The notes under the pieces are model-generated. The model made no database searches. It was not told the DNA's origin and saw only the letters and a list, made by a program, of their open reading frames with translations. Below are positions 44,034 to 53,028 of a DNA stretch of 64,000 nucleotides, piece after piece. The DNA comes from Vibrio intestinalis (GTDB taxonomy: Bacteria > Pseudomonadota > Gammaproteobacteria > Enterobacterales > Vibrionaceae): positions 1 to 64,000 of the forward strand of contig NZ_JANAVY020000016.1 of NCBI RefSeq assembly GCF_025195085.2, read 5' to 3'. The position numbers and the translations under genes were made by a program. Position 1 is the first letter of the stretch. The number at the start of each line of letters is the position of its first letter.

Positions 44034-45254
44034 CTATCCCTTAATCGCATCAAGCATGCCCCACATTGGCAAGAAGATACCCAGAGCTAAGATCAAAACC
44101 ATACCCGCCACAATAACGAGTAGTATTGGTTCTATTCGGGCGGTTAGTGTCTTAAGGTCATAATCCACTTCTCGGTCATAAAAGTCTGCGACCTCAAGCA
44201 ATAACTCATCAATTCGACCGGTTTCTTCACCGACCGAGATCATCTGAATAACCAAAGAGGTGAATATACCGCTATTAATCGCAGTGCTGGAGATTGTGCC
44301 ACCTGCCTCGATAGATGATTTCATCTCTAATAAGCGAGCTTCTAAAAATTTATTGTCCAAGGCTTCTGCAGATAATGCTAGTGACTGGTTTAACGGCACA
44401 CCCGCTTTTAGCATCAGCGCAAACGTACGAGCAAAACGCGCCATTTGAGCTCGATTAACGACACTGCCAACCACTGGCATGCGTAAACGAAACTTATCCC
44501 ATTTTTCTCGCCCTTGTGCGGTTTGTCGCCACGCACGAAAAGCAAACAAAGCCCCAACAATCAAGGCCAACATTAAGCCCCAGTAATTGACAAAGAAGTT
44601 AGACGTGCCCATCAAGATACGAGTGGGCAAAGGAAGATCGACACCAAAGCGCGCAAACATGCTGGAAAACTGTGGTATTACTTTAACGTTCAAGATGAAC
44701 AAGGCCAGTACGATAAAGCTGATTACGAACGTTGGATAACGCATTGCGGTTTTAATGCGTTTACGAGTTTCCAGTTCTTGCTCGTAATAGTTGGCAAGTT
44801 GCAGCAAGGCTTCATCCAAACGACCCGTGTTTTCACCCACACTCAACATAGAGACAAACAGTGGACTAAACACTTTAGGATGCATCTGCATCGCAGCAGA
44901 TAAGCTGCGACCATTCGTCAATTCATTAGTGACATCTTCTAATGCTTCTTTGAGCTGCTTATTGGCACAATTTTGCGTTAAGCCCTTCATTGAACGCAGT
45001 AAAGGGACACCCGCTTTGGTCAAACTGAACATTTGGCGACAAAAAATCACCAGCACCTCTAATGGCACAGCCGGCGTAAACAAGCTTTTAAGATCAATAT
45101 TGAGAGCAGAGCCACTGCTACCAGCTTTGATCTCTAGTGGAATGACCCCTTTAGCCATCAAAGATTCAGCCGCAAGCTCAGCGGTTGCAGCCTCAACTTG
45201 ACCAGAGACTTTGCTTCCGTCTAGGTTACGTCCTTGATAGTTAAATACCGACAT
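44034..45254 (-). CDS. mshG: MSHA platform protein MshG (GspF/PilC family)
   Basis: Polytopic inner-membrane platform for the pilus. 406 residues with two GspF domains (about 65-190 and 270-390), each containing the L-x-x-G-x-x-L / SVGEETGRIDE type signature, and hydrophobic helices around 165, 215 and 375. Its partner is the ATPase MshE encoded just upstream. Confidence 0.94.
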   Translation of the reverse strand: MSVFNYQGRNLDGSKVSGQVEAATAELAAESLMAKGVIPLEIKAGSSGSALNIDLKSLFTPAVPLEVLVIFCRQMFSLTKAGVPLLRSMKGLTQNCANKQLKEALEDVTNELTNGRSLSAAMQMHPKVFSPLFVSMLSVGENTGRLDEALLQLANYYEQELETRKRIKTAMRYPTFVISFIVLALFILNVKVIPQFSSMFARFGVDLPLPTRILMGTSNFFVNYWGLMLALIVGALFAFRAWRQTAQGREKWDKFRLRMPVVGSVVNRAQMARFARTFALMLKAGVPLNQSLALSAEALDNKFLEARLLEMKSSIEAGGTISSTAINSGIFTSLVIQMISVGEETGRIDELLLEVADFYDREVDYDLKTLTARIEPILLVIVAGMVLILALGIFLPMWGMLDAIKG

Positions 45255-45262
45255 AGTCGCCC

Positions 45263-46987
45263 TTACAAGTAAATCGCTTGAACACTGCCTGACGAGTCAC
45301 CCTCGCCAAGATTCATCACTTCATCAAAGCTCACTACATTTTTGAGCGCCAATTCCATCGCCGACGCCAGTAATGGCTTATAGTTTGCTGAATTACGTGC
45401 CACTTGAGCAAAACCAACCGCATCGTTAGCACGCAGAGCATCCATCATATCTTGCTCAAGCTCTAAGATTTCAAACACACCAATACGGCCACGATAGCCC
45501 GTAAGGTTACAGTTTTGACAGCCCTTACCGCGCACAAACTTCGCATTAACCTGATTTGGAAAACGCTGTTGTAACCACTGTTTACCGCTTTCATCTGGCT
45601 CATGCTCAACTTTACAATCTGGGCACACCTTTCGCACCAAACGCTGCGCGACCACTGCGCGAACCGCACTGGCCACGAGATAACCGGGAGCGCCCATGTC
45701 CATCATACGCAGAGCACTATCAACCGCGTCGTTGGTGTGCAACGTACTTAACACTAAGTGACCCGTTAGAGCTGCTCGCAAACCAATTTCAACGGTTTCT
45801 TGGTCACGCATCTCACCGACGAGGATAATATCCGGGTCTTGACGCAAGAAGGTTCTCAGTACCGTAGAGAAATCCAAATCGATTTTAGGGTTAACTTGTA
45901 CTTGGTTTACACGAGGTAATCGATATTCAACAGGGTCTTCCGCTGTGATGATTTTCTTACCCGGCTCATTTAATTCAGAAAGTGCGCCATACAAGGTGGT
46001 GGTTTTACCAGAGCCCGTCGGACCGGTAACCAAAATCATACCGTGCGGGCGACGCAATTGTTGGCGCAGTCTAACTAATAAATCATCAGGTAAACCTGAC
46101 TCTTCAAGCTTACGAACCCCAGCAGACTGGTTTAGCAAACGCATTACTACAGATTCGCCGTGCTGAACTGGCATGGTCGACATACGAATATCCACCGCTT
46201 GGCCTTTCGCTTTGATTTGGAATCGACCATCTTGCGGCAAACGCTTTTCAGAGATATCTAAGTTCGCCATCAGCTTTAAACGCAATACCAATGCCGGTGC
46301 AATGTTCACTTCGTTCAGCAAGGTTTCATGCAAGATACCATCAATACGCTGACGTAAGCGCAGCACATTGGCATCTGGTTCAATGTGGATATCCGAGGCG
46401 CCGACTTGGATGGCATCTTCAAACAATGAGTTAATTAGCTTAACAACCGTAACTTCATCACTGTCAGCATCTTCAATACTAAAATCGAACGCTTCGGTGA
46501 CCTGATGCTCTGCTTGCAACTGCTCGGCAAAGTTAGCAATATCTTTGGTGCGGCGATAGTAGCGATCGAAGCCTTCAACCAATTGTTTCTCAGGGGCAAT
46601 AACAAACTCAATGCCATATTGAGGAAGTTGAGAAAGTAGCGACTCTTGAGCAAACAGATCCGCGGGGTCACTCATTGCTACCCGCAACGTATCGAGATTT
46701 CGTCCAATTACCAATGCACGTAAACGGCGAGCATGAACCTCTGGTAGTAGCTGAACCGCTTCCACATCGACGTTCGCACGGCTTAAGTCAATCAAAGGCA
46801 AATCAAGCTGCTGAGACAAGAAAGTCAGCATTTGAGTTTCAGACAAGAAACCTAAATCAATTAGCGTTGCACCAAGCTTACGCCCCGTTGCTTTTTGGGC
46901 TGCGAGAGCTTGCTCTACTTGCTGCTCAGTAATAATGCCTTCTTCGACTAACAAGTCGCCGAGACGTTTACGTAGTTTAATTTGCAC
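45263..46987 (-). CDS. mshE: MSHA assembly ATPase MshE with c-di-GMP-binding MshEN domain
   Basis: Hexameric extension ATPase that powers MSHA pilus polymerisation. The N-terminal MshEN domain shows both copies of the c-di-GMP motif: RLGDLLVEEGIITEQQVEQA (about residue 8) and KLGATLIDLGFLSETQ (about residue 36). Then come Walker A GPTGSGKTTTLYG, Asp/His boxes, Walker B ILVGEMRD and a tetracysteine (CPDC, CQNC) zinc site. 574 residues. The start is GTG, inside the last codons of mshN (11-base overlap). Confidence 0.95.
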   Translation of the reverse strand: MQIKLRKRLGDLLVEEGIITEQQVEQALAAQKATGRKLGATLIDLGFLSETQMLTFLSQQLDLPLIDLSRANVDVEAVQLLPEVHARRLRALVIGRNLDTLRVAMSDPADLFAQESLLSQLPQYGIEFVIAPEKQLVEGFDRYYRRTKDIANFAEQLQAEHQVTEAFDFSIEDADSDEVTVVKLINSLFEDAIQVGASDIHIEPDANVLRLRQRIDGILHETLLNEVNIAPALVLRLKLMANLDISEKRLPQDGRFQIKAKGQAVDIRMSTMPVQHGESVVMRLLNQSAGVRKLEESGLPDDLLVRLRQQLRRPHGMILVTGPTGSGKTTTLYGALSELNEPGKKIITAEDPVEYRLPRVNQVQVNPKIDLDFSTVLRTFLRQDPDIILVGEMRDQETVEIGLRAALTGHLVLSTLHTNDAVDSALRMMDMGAPGYLVASAVRAVVAQRLVRKVCPDCKVEHEPDESGKQWLQQRFPNQVNAKFVRGKGCQNCNLTGYRGRIGVFEILELEQDMMDALRANDAVGFAQVARNSANYKPLLASAMELALKNVVSFDEVMNLGEGDSSGSVQAIYL

Positions 46988-48101
46988 TTGGCTGTTCCTC
47001 TAAACGCTGAAGTAACGCAAGGCGATCGCGAATAAATTGTTGAGATTGGTTAGACAACCCGACCTTAGTCAAAGCTTGCTGATAAGCTTCAATAGCCTTT
47101 GGTATATCTAGATTTCGTTCCATCTGAATGGCAAGCCCCATCCACCATCGTCCGCTGTCAGGTTCTAACTGAACTAATTGTTGGTAACTGTCGAATGCCA
47201 GCTGATCTTGATTGTTCTTTTGAGCTAACGCAGCCCGTAGCGAGAGATAATCAATACTTGGGTTGTTAGGTAGATACACCAATGGGCTTAATGCCGCGGC
47301 TTGCTGCTTCTCTTTCAATAGCAACTTAGCTAAAGCAATACGCAAATCCTGATCTTCTTTAGCTAGAGAAATACCTTTTTGCAGCAATTCTGCCGCTTTT
47401 CTCGCTTCGCCTTTGCCATAGTAAAGCGCAGCTAGCTTTTGTCGCACGTCACCATCACGCGGCGTGTAACGAAGAGCATCACTGTATTGAGCAATGGCCT
47501 CTGCAAGATTATTACTATCTAGTGCTTTTTTAGCGCGCTCTTGAGCTTTACCCGCCAGCTGAGCAGGAGTTAGTTCAACTTGCTCAATCACAACTTGCTG
47601 ATTTTGTTGCTGATTAGGCTCCAGCACTGCTTCTATTGTATCAACAGCCGCTGTATTGACTTCGGTTTTTTTAGCTGGAATCGGAGCTTGTTGAATGGTC
47701 GTTTCCGTCACATCCTGCAGAGGTTGTTCGACTACTTTAGTTTGTGTCTTGGTTGTATCAACCTGCGCAATAGCGATAGGCTTCACTTCTACAACTTCAC
47801 GCGGCTTCTCGATTTTAGGCGCTTGATAGATAGCATCAACAGCATTGGTCTTTTTCGCGGTTGGCGATGCCAATACTTCTGTGCTTTGCTGCGTGCTCAC
47901 ACTTGACTCAAGCACAACTTGTTCCGCTGGTTGCTGCGATGAAATCGCCCAGCCACCAACAGCGAGACTTAAAGTAAAACCACCTAAAACCCACGGCACA
48001 ACCGAGCGCTGTTTGACTGTTTTTACTTCGGCCTTTTCAATACTATTCTTGGCGCTGTTAGATTTCGATAATTCCGATAGCGCGTTATTAATCGCACTCA
48101 T
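46977..48101 (-). CDS. mshN: MSHA biogenesis protein MshN (TPR protein)
   Basis: 374-residue bitopic protein: a short cytoplasmic N-terminus, one membrane helix (about 32-52), a low-complexity Q/K/V-rich linker, then tetratricopeptide repeats (about 185-370). Probably an assembly adaptor across the periplasm, like PilF/PilW or TapF proteins; the exact role is inferred. Confidence 0.88.
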   Translation of the reverse strand: MSAINNALSELSKSNSAKNSIEKAEVKTVKQRSVVPWVLGGFTLSLAVGGWAISSQQPAEQVVLESSVSTQQSTEVLASPTAKKTNAVDAIYQAPKIEKPREVVEVKPIAIAQVDTTKTQTKVVEQPLQDVTETTIQQAPIPAKKTEVNTAAVDTIEAVLEPNQQQNQQVVIEQVELTPAQLAGKAQERAKKALDSNNLAEAIAQYSDALRYTPRDGDVRQKLAALYYGKGEARKAAELLQKGISLAKEDQDLRIALAKLLLKEKQQAAALSPLVYLPNNPSIDYLSLRAALAQKNNQDQLAFDSYQQLVQLEPDSGRWWMGLAIQMERNLDIPKAIEAYQQALTKVGLSNQSQQFIRDRLALLQRLEEQPSAN

Positions 48102-48104
48102 GTT

Positions 48105-48944
48105 CTAACTCCAGCCCCACATCACAGGGAATCTAAATTTGGGTTTATTGGCATCAAATGTATCTTGAATTGCCGAATATGTTTGTTGGCTTGTCACTAA
48201 ATTACTGCCTTGGCTGCAACTGAGCACCAGACTTTTATGACATATCTGATTGATCAATCGCGGAATTCCACCACTTGCTCTCCAGATCGTTTTTTTTAAA
48301 CTAAGAGGAATCACCTCACTATAACCGCCCGCCTTCTCTAATCGCGTAGTAATATAAGCGACTGTTTCATCTAAAGAGAGTGGCCTCAACTTGGCACTAA
48401 AGGTGATTCGCTGTCTAAATTGGCGCAGATGATATTGCTCCAACCGTTCATCTAATTCCGGCTGACCAAACAGCACGATTTGCAGCAGTTTTTTTTGTTC
48501 AGTTTCTAGGTTACCGAATAAGCGCAAAACTTCTAGAGCATCATCATTCAAAGCCTGAGCTTCATCCACCAATACCACCACTTGTTTGTTTCTCTTTGCC
48601 AAAGCGATCAGTTTGGTTTGAATATCATCAACAATGGAGCGCGAATTTTTAACCTTAACCCCAAGTTCACTCGCGACGGCTTGTCTAAGCTCATCACCAC
48701 TCAGAGCTGAATTGGGAAGATAAACCAACTGAATATGAGACTCGAAATGGTTGACCAACATTCGACACACCATGGTTTTTCCTGTGCCGACTTCGCCCGT
48801 CACCTTAATCACTCCCTCGCCCATATCCAGCGCAGCATTGACTGTTTGGATCGCCTCATAATGAGGCTCTAACCCCAAAAACAGTTCTGTATTTGGGGTT
48901 AGATGAAAGGGAAGTTGATTAAAACCAAAGTGCTCTAAGTACAT
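48105..48944 (-). CDS. mshM: MSHA AAA ATPase MshM (ExeA-like)
   Basis: 279-residue ATPase with Walker A GEVGTGKT at about 50-57 and Walker B VVLVDEAQAL. The opening Y-x-E-x-F-G-F-x-x-L-P-F is typical of the ExeA/MshM group, which helps assemble secretins. It lacks the C-terminal peptidoglycan-binding domain of full ExeA. It starts four bases after the mshL stop. Confidence 0.92.
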   Translation of the reverse strand: MYLEHFGFNQLPFHLTPNTELFLGLEPHYEAIQTVNAALDMGEGVIKVTGEVGTGKTMVCRMLVNHFESHIQLVYLPNSALSGDELRQAVASELGVKVKNSRSIVDDIQTKLIALAKRNKQVVVLVDEAQALNDDALEVLRLFGNLETEQKKLLQIVLFGQPELDERLEQYHLRQFRQRITFSAKLRPLSLDETVAYITTRLEKAGGYSEVIPLSLKKTIWRASGGIPRLINQICHKSLVLSCSQGSNLVTSQQTYSAIQDTFDANKPKFRFPVMWGWS

Positions 48945-48947
48945 GGT

Positions 48948-50597
48948 TTATTGCTGCTGTTCAGGGAACCACTCTTGCAGTATGTCTCGCGAACGTTCTA
49001 GCTCTTTCTGCCACGTGTTCACGCCAACAACGGTTGGTTTTAGCAAGATCACTAGCTCCGTCTTTTCTGTCAGCTTAGTGGTATTGCGGAACAAGTGACC
49101 CAGAGCGGGTACATCGCCCAAAAACGGTACTTTTGAAACTTGGTCAATAGTGTTCGACTTCATCAAGCCACCAATCACAACCACGTCACCATCTTGCGCG
49201 CGAATCACAGAATCTGACTCACGAATAGAGCTACGAGCTAAAGGTAGCGTGATACTTGAACCACCAAAACCAATCTCCTTCACTTGCTCATCAACATCTA
49301 TAACAGCAGGGTGAACATGAAGTAATACATTGCCTTGATCATCAATTTGAGGCGTTACGTCCAGAGAAATACCTGAGAAGAATGGCGTTAGTTCAACTTC
49401 TGGAGAAGGCTCAGAGTTATCACTCGTACCAACAACGCTAGATAAATCAGTTACGTAGTACTCATCGGTACCGACTTTGATCACTGCTTTTTGGTTATTT
49501 GACGCGGTTACACGCGGACTTGATAGCACGTTCAAATCACCTTGCGTCGCCATGAAACTCAATACCGCATCAAAACTACCGCTTGAGATAACGATATTAC
49601 TCTGACCACCAAGTAGACTGCCGATAGTGTCTAAGCCCGGAAGTACAGTTGGAAGAATATTGCCGTTGGTATCTTTAACGATTGAACCTGAACCGAATGA
49701 GTAATCAGTGCCATTAGAAGTGAAGCCTTTCGACCAATTGATACCTTGTTGGTAACCATCACTCAAAGTCACTTCAAGAATTTTGGCTTCTAGAATAACT
49801 TGGCGATGCATACGCTGTTGAGAAACACCTAAGAACTCGCGAACTTGGCGAATTTCATCAGGATAAGCACGAACCGTTAATACACTCGCTTGAGGGGTAA
49901 CTACCACGCTCTGGCCTTTGCCTGAGCCAATCAACTGACCTACCGCTACTTCAAGTTGTGGCCAGAAATCACTTTCACTTGTGGTTTCAATTTCAGTACC
50001 GCCTTTTGCTGAGTTTGTCGAGCTGCTAGAAGATGACGAATCAGAATCTGACGTTGAAGATGAACCACTATCGGTATTGGTAATCGTACCTGTCGTAATA
50101 GAGGTCAACGAACGACCAGAACGTTTGAATTGCAGGTAATCGACTGGAATAGTAACGGTGCGCAAACCAGCAGGGTAAACTTGAATCACCTTGCCAGATT
50201 TCTGTACATCATAACCGTACATATTGCTTACGACAGAAAGCACTTCATCCAGCGTCACATCCGAAAGGTTAACCGTAATTTGTCCGCTAACATCAGGGTG
50301 AATCGCAGCACTAAATTCAGTGCCTTTGACCAAGCTAGCAAAGAATGCCCGAGCATCCACATTGTTAGCCTGAACTCGGAAGCGCTTCATAGTTTCAACA
50401 GCAGTAGGGCTAGAACCTTCAAGATCAGGCATAAGATCCGCTTCAACAGAAGGTGGCAGCTCTTGCAATGCACGGCTATTCGATTCATTGATTGCTTCAT
50501 TCAACGTACTTTTCGCTTCAACTGGGTCTCTGTGGCCCATAGTGCTAGAACAGCCCACTAACGAAGCGATTGTGATTGCTACAACGAGTTTACGCAT
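48948..50597 (-). CDS. mshL: MSHA outer-membrane secretin MshL
   Basis: Outer-membrane channel for the pilus. The 549-residue lipoprotein has a lipobox ending at Cys16 (LVGC), an STN-type N-domain, a serine/threonine/aspartate low-complexity stretch at about 170-200, and the secretin domain ending with VPFLGDVPALGHLFR. Needs MshM/MshK-type partners for assembly. Confidence 0.95.
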   Translation of the reverse strand: MRKLVVAITIASLVGCSSTMGHRDPVEAKSTLNEAINESNSRALQELPPSVEADLMPDLEGSSPTAVETMKRFRVQANNVDARAFFASLVKGTEFSAAIHPDVSGQITVNLSDVTLDEVLSVVSNMYGYDVQKSGKVIQVYPAGLRTVTIPVDYLQFKRSGRSLTSITTGTITNTDSGSSSTSDSDSSSSSSSTNSAKGGTEIETTSESDFWPQLEVAVGQLIGSGKGQSVVVTPQASVLTVRAYPDEIRQVREFLGVSQQRMHRQVILEAKILEVTLSDGYQQGINWSKGFTSNGTDYSFGSGSIVKDTNGNILPTVLPGLDTIGSLLGGQSNIVISSGSFDAVLSFMATQGDLNVLSSPRVTASNNQKAVIKVGTDEYYVTDLSSVVGTSDNSEPSPEVELTPFFSGISLDVTPQIDDQGNVLLHVHPAVIDVDEQVKEIGFGGSSITLPLARSSIRESDSVIRAQDGDVVVIGGLMKSNTIDQVSKVPFLGDVPALGHLFRNTTKLTEKTELVILLKPTVVGVNTWQKELERSRDILQEWFPEQQQ

Positions 50598-50612
50598 ACG
50601 ATTCCAATAACC

Positions 50613-50936
50613 TTATTGTTTTACTTCTAAAGGAAACATCTCAAGTTTCCATTGCTTACCGCCACGAGCCACTGTGACGTAGCCACTTTGAATACTATTC
50701 AACTGATAGCCGTTAATTTTTTCACCTGCAGAGAGCGCCTTACCATTTAAGATGGCGTAACACTCTGACTGCACACCACACACGATGCTTTGCAACGTTG
50801 GGACTTTATGGCGCACGACTCTTTTCACCGGTTGACTCTCCGGTGCTTTTTGCCAACCTAGCGGTGCTGTTGGGTCTTGCTGCGCAAAAGCACTACAAGA
50901 AAAACCTAATAATGCGATTAAAAACTTATTAGCCAC
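50613..50936 (-). CDS. mshK: MSHA biogenesis protein MshK (PilP-like)
   Basis: 107-residue exported protein: signal peptide ending SAFA/QQ, then a small beta domain with a Cys pair (IVCGVQSECYAI) similar to PilP/GspC HR domains. The start is non-ATG: I prefer GTG at 50936, seven bases after AGGAG; a TTG one codon earlier is the alternative. It overlaps the end of mshJ. Confidence 0.85.
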   Translation of the reverse strand: MANKFLIALLGFSCSAFAQQDPTAPLGWQKAPESQPVKRVVRHKVPTLQSIVCGVQSECYAILNGKALSAGEKINGYQLNSIQSGYVTVARGGKQWKLEMFPLEVKQ

Positions 50937-51582
50937 CAATGAACTCCTGTCTGGTTCCTAGGGTATACACTTCAAGCACTAAGGTTGCGGTTGGGTAATC
51001 GTCAACCTGATAGCTAAAGCTGCGCCAGTAGTAGTTCATCGGTAATGACTCTAACGTTTCTAAATATTTTAGAATCGCAAAGTACTTCCCTTCTAATTCA
51101 ATACGCACAGGATGGACGTAATATCCGGCGTATTGTTGATCCGCATTTTGATTCCCTACGATAGGCTCCGCTTTCAAAGACTCCAACGACACAAGTTGTA
51201 ATCCAGATGTACCAGCCAGAACTTGCTCTAACAACTCAGCCATTTGGCTTGGTGAAATTAGATTCTCAATAATTTTCGCTAATTGCTCTGACAACACTTG
51301 GCTATCTTTCAATAACCTTTTGTACTCGATATTGATCGCTTGATCAGGGTCTTTTTTCAATTTTGCGGTGATCGCTAAAATTTCACCTTCCAAGCGTTGG
51401 TTGGCTAACTTAGTTGCGACCACTTGTTTTTTCAGTGCCTGACTAGACTTAAATGCTGGCTCAACCACCAACAAATACAGACCAAGCGAAATTATCACCA
51501 CGCAACACAAGCTGATCAGCACCTTCTCGCGCTGGCTCAGCTTGGCAAATTTGTCGTTCAAATTACTCCAAAATGTACCCAT
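50929..51582 (-). CDS. mshJ: MSHA biogenesis protein MshJ (PilO-like)
   Basis: 217-residue bitopic inner-membrane protein with an N-terminal helix (about 22-42; LISLCCVVIISLGLYLLV), a coiled coil (about 45-100), and a ferredoxin-like periplasmic domain (YYVHPVRIELEGKYFAILKYLETLESLP), the PilO/GspM pattern. The start shares a base with the mshI stop. Confidence 0.92.
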   Translation of the reverse strand: MGTFWSNLNDKFAKLSQREKVLISLCCVVIISLGLYLLVVEPAFKSSQALKKQVVATKLANQRLEGEILAITAKLKKDPDQAINIEYKRLLKDSQVLSEQLAKIIENLISPSQMAELLEQVLAGTSGLQLVSLESLKAEPIVGNQNADQQYAGYYVHPVRIELEGKYFAILKYLETLESLPMNYYWRSFSYQVDDYPTATLVLEVYTLGTRQEFIGG

Positions 51583-53021
51583 TACTTCTTATCCTCTTTG
51601 GTGTGCAACTCAAAGGTGAGTACATCTTGTTCATTACGTCCTATCTTTAACTTTTCAAATGAGCGTCCAACAAGATTCAACTCATTCTTAAATTGATTCA
51701 CCCAATTGGGGATAGACTGGGGTTCGCGCGCTAGACCTTTTAAATCCAATACGTCAGAGCTCATTTTGATGTAGTTCAGCGAGATATCATTGCGCCCTAA
51801 CTTGGCTAGGCCTTTCATCACACCGGAATAACCGACATTTTGCTCATCATCAAAACGAGAAACGGCAAGTAAAGAATCCTGCTTGGCACGAATTTCTTCT
51901 TTCAAACGCTCTACCGCAGCGACTTTTTGCGCCGAAGGCTTATGCTTAGCTAGCTTTTGATTAAGCTGTTGAACTTGCTGTTTTAACTGCTCTTCTTGGC
52001 TTCTTTGGCTAGACAGTTCAGCGTTGAGGCCGACTTGTTGCCAGGTGAAATACCCATAACTACCAAGCAAAGTAACCGCAATTAAGGCACATACCGCAGC
52101 GACCGTATTAAGCGTAAATCGCTCTACTTTTGGCCTTAGATGGTCTGGGTATAAATTAATCCCCGAATCACAAATATCCGCGACATATTGAGTAAGAAGC
52201 TCTCCAGATTCCAACGGTAAGTCGGTTAAACGGGAGACTTTAACACTGAGGCGTTCATCCAGCTCTCGAGCCAAATCATCGTTATTTTCTTCATCACAAC
52301 ACACTTTCATGTGGTGTAAGGTTGCACCGCGTAGCTGTGATGAAAGGTAATCGACAGAGCGCTGTAGTTCTAGTGCGATGCCATCAAGCTGCAAACTGCT
52401 ACTCGCAACACCAACCAGTGGCGCTGTTACTCCGCGAATCGTGCGTTGGAACACACAGCGGTTATCGATAAATGCACTGACTTTATATTGGCTGTTTTTA
52501 CTGCGCTGCAATAACACAAAACGCTCTGCGTCTGTGGCTGCTAGTCCCCAAACATCATCTTCAACTAACACATGGCCTAAGCTCAACTTGGCTTTTTCCA
52601 AGCGTTGAACCAAACCAAATACTAAAGCTTTAGGTACCACATAGACTTGCAGCTTGTTGCTGTTTGGAAGTGCCGTGGCATCAGCGATGATGTCGGTGAT
52701 TTTTTCAGAGATAAGATCTTTGAGTAGGAATGGCAGAGTCTGACCTAACTCCTCGTCAGGCACATTGGGCTTATCTATCTGATAGGTTTGATATAAATTG
52801 GAGTTGAGCACCACATCGATCGTTAAATCATTTACATTGGCTTTAGTGAGCGTTTCCACCAAAATCTTTTGCCAATCGCCACTTTCAATCGAGACACGCT
52901 TAGGTAACTCTACGCCTTCCAATGGCGAAAAATATAAGGCGTACGGCTGAACAACCACTCTTAGGCAGTTAGTTGAACGCGCACCAGAACCAAACTTTCC
53001 TATTAAAGATTTTATATTCAT
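51582..53021 (-). CDS. mshI: MSHA biogenesis protein MshI (PilM-PilN fusion type)
   Basis: 479 residues in two parts: a cytoplasmic actin-like PilM-type domain (about 1-300) and a PilN-type part with one membrane helix (about 308-328; AVCALIAVTLLGSYGYF), a coiled coil (about 335-400), and a small periplasmic domain. This links cytoplasmic platform and periplasmic alignment complex in one chain. The start is eight bases after csrD. Confidence 0.9.
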   Translation of the reverse strand: MNIKSLIGKFGSGARSTNCLRVVVQPYALYFSPLEGVELPKRVSIESGDWQKILVETLTKANVNDLTIDVVLNSNLYQTYQIDKPNVPDEELGQTLPFLLKDLISEKITDIIADATALPNSNKLQVYVVPKALVFGLVQRLEKAKLSLGHVLVEDDVWGLAATDAERFVLLQRSKNSQYKVSAFIDNRCVFQRTIRGVTAPLVGVASSSLQLDGIALELQRSVDYLSSQLRGATLHHMKVCCDEENNDDLARELDERLSVKVSRLTDLPLESGELLTQYVADICDSGINLYPDHLRPKVERFTLNTVAAVCALIAVTLLGSYGYFTWQQVGLNAELSSQRSQEEQLKQQVQQLNQKLAKHKPSAQKVAAVERLKEEIRAKQDSLLAVSRFDDEQNVGYSGVMKGLAKLGRNDISLNYIKMSSDVLDLKGLAREPQSIPNWVNQFKNELNLVGRSFEKLKIGRNEQDVLTFELHTKEDKK

Positions 53022-53028
53022 CTACTAC

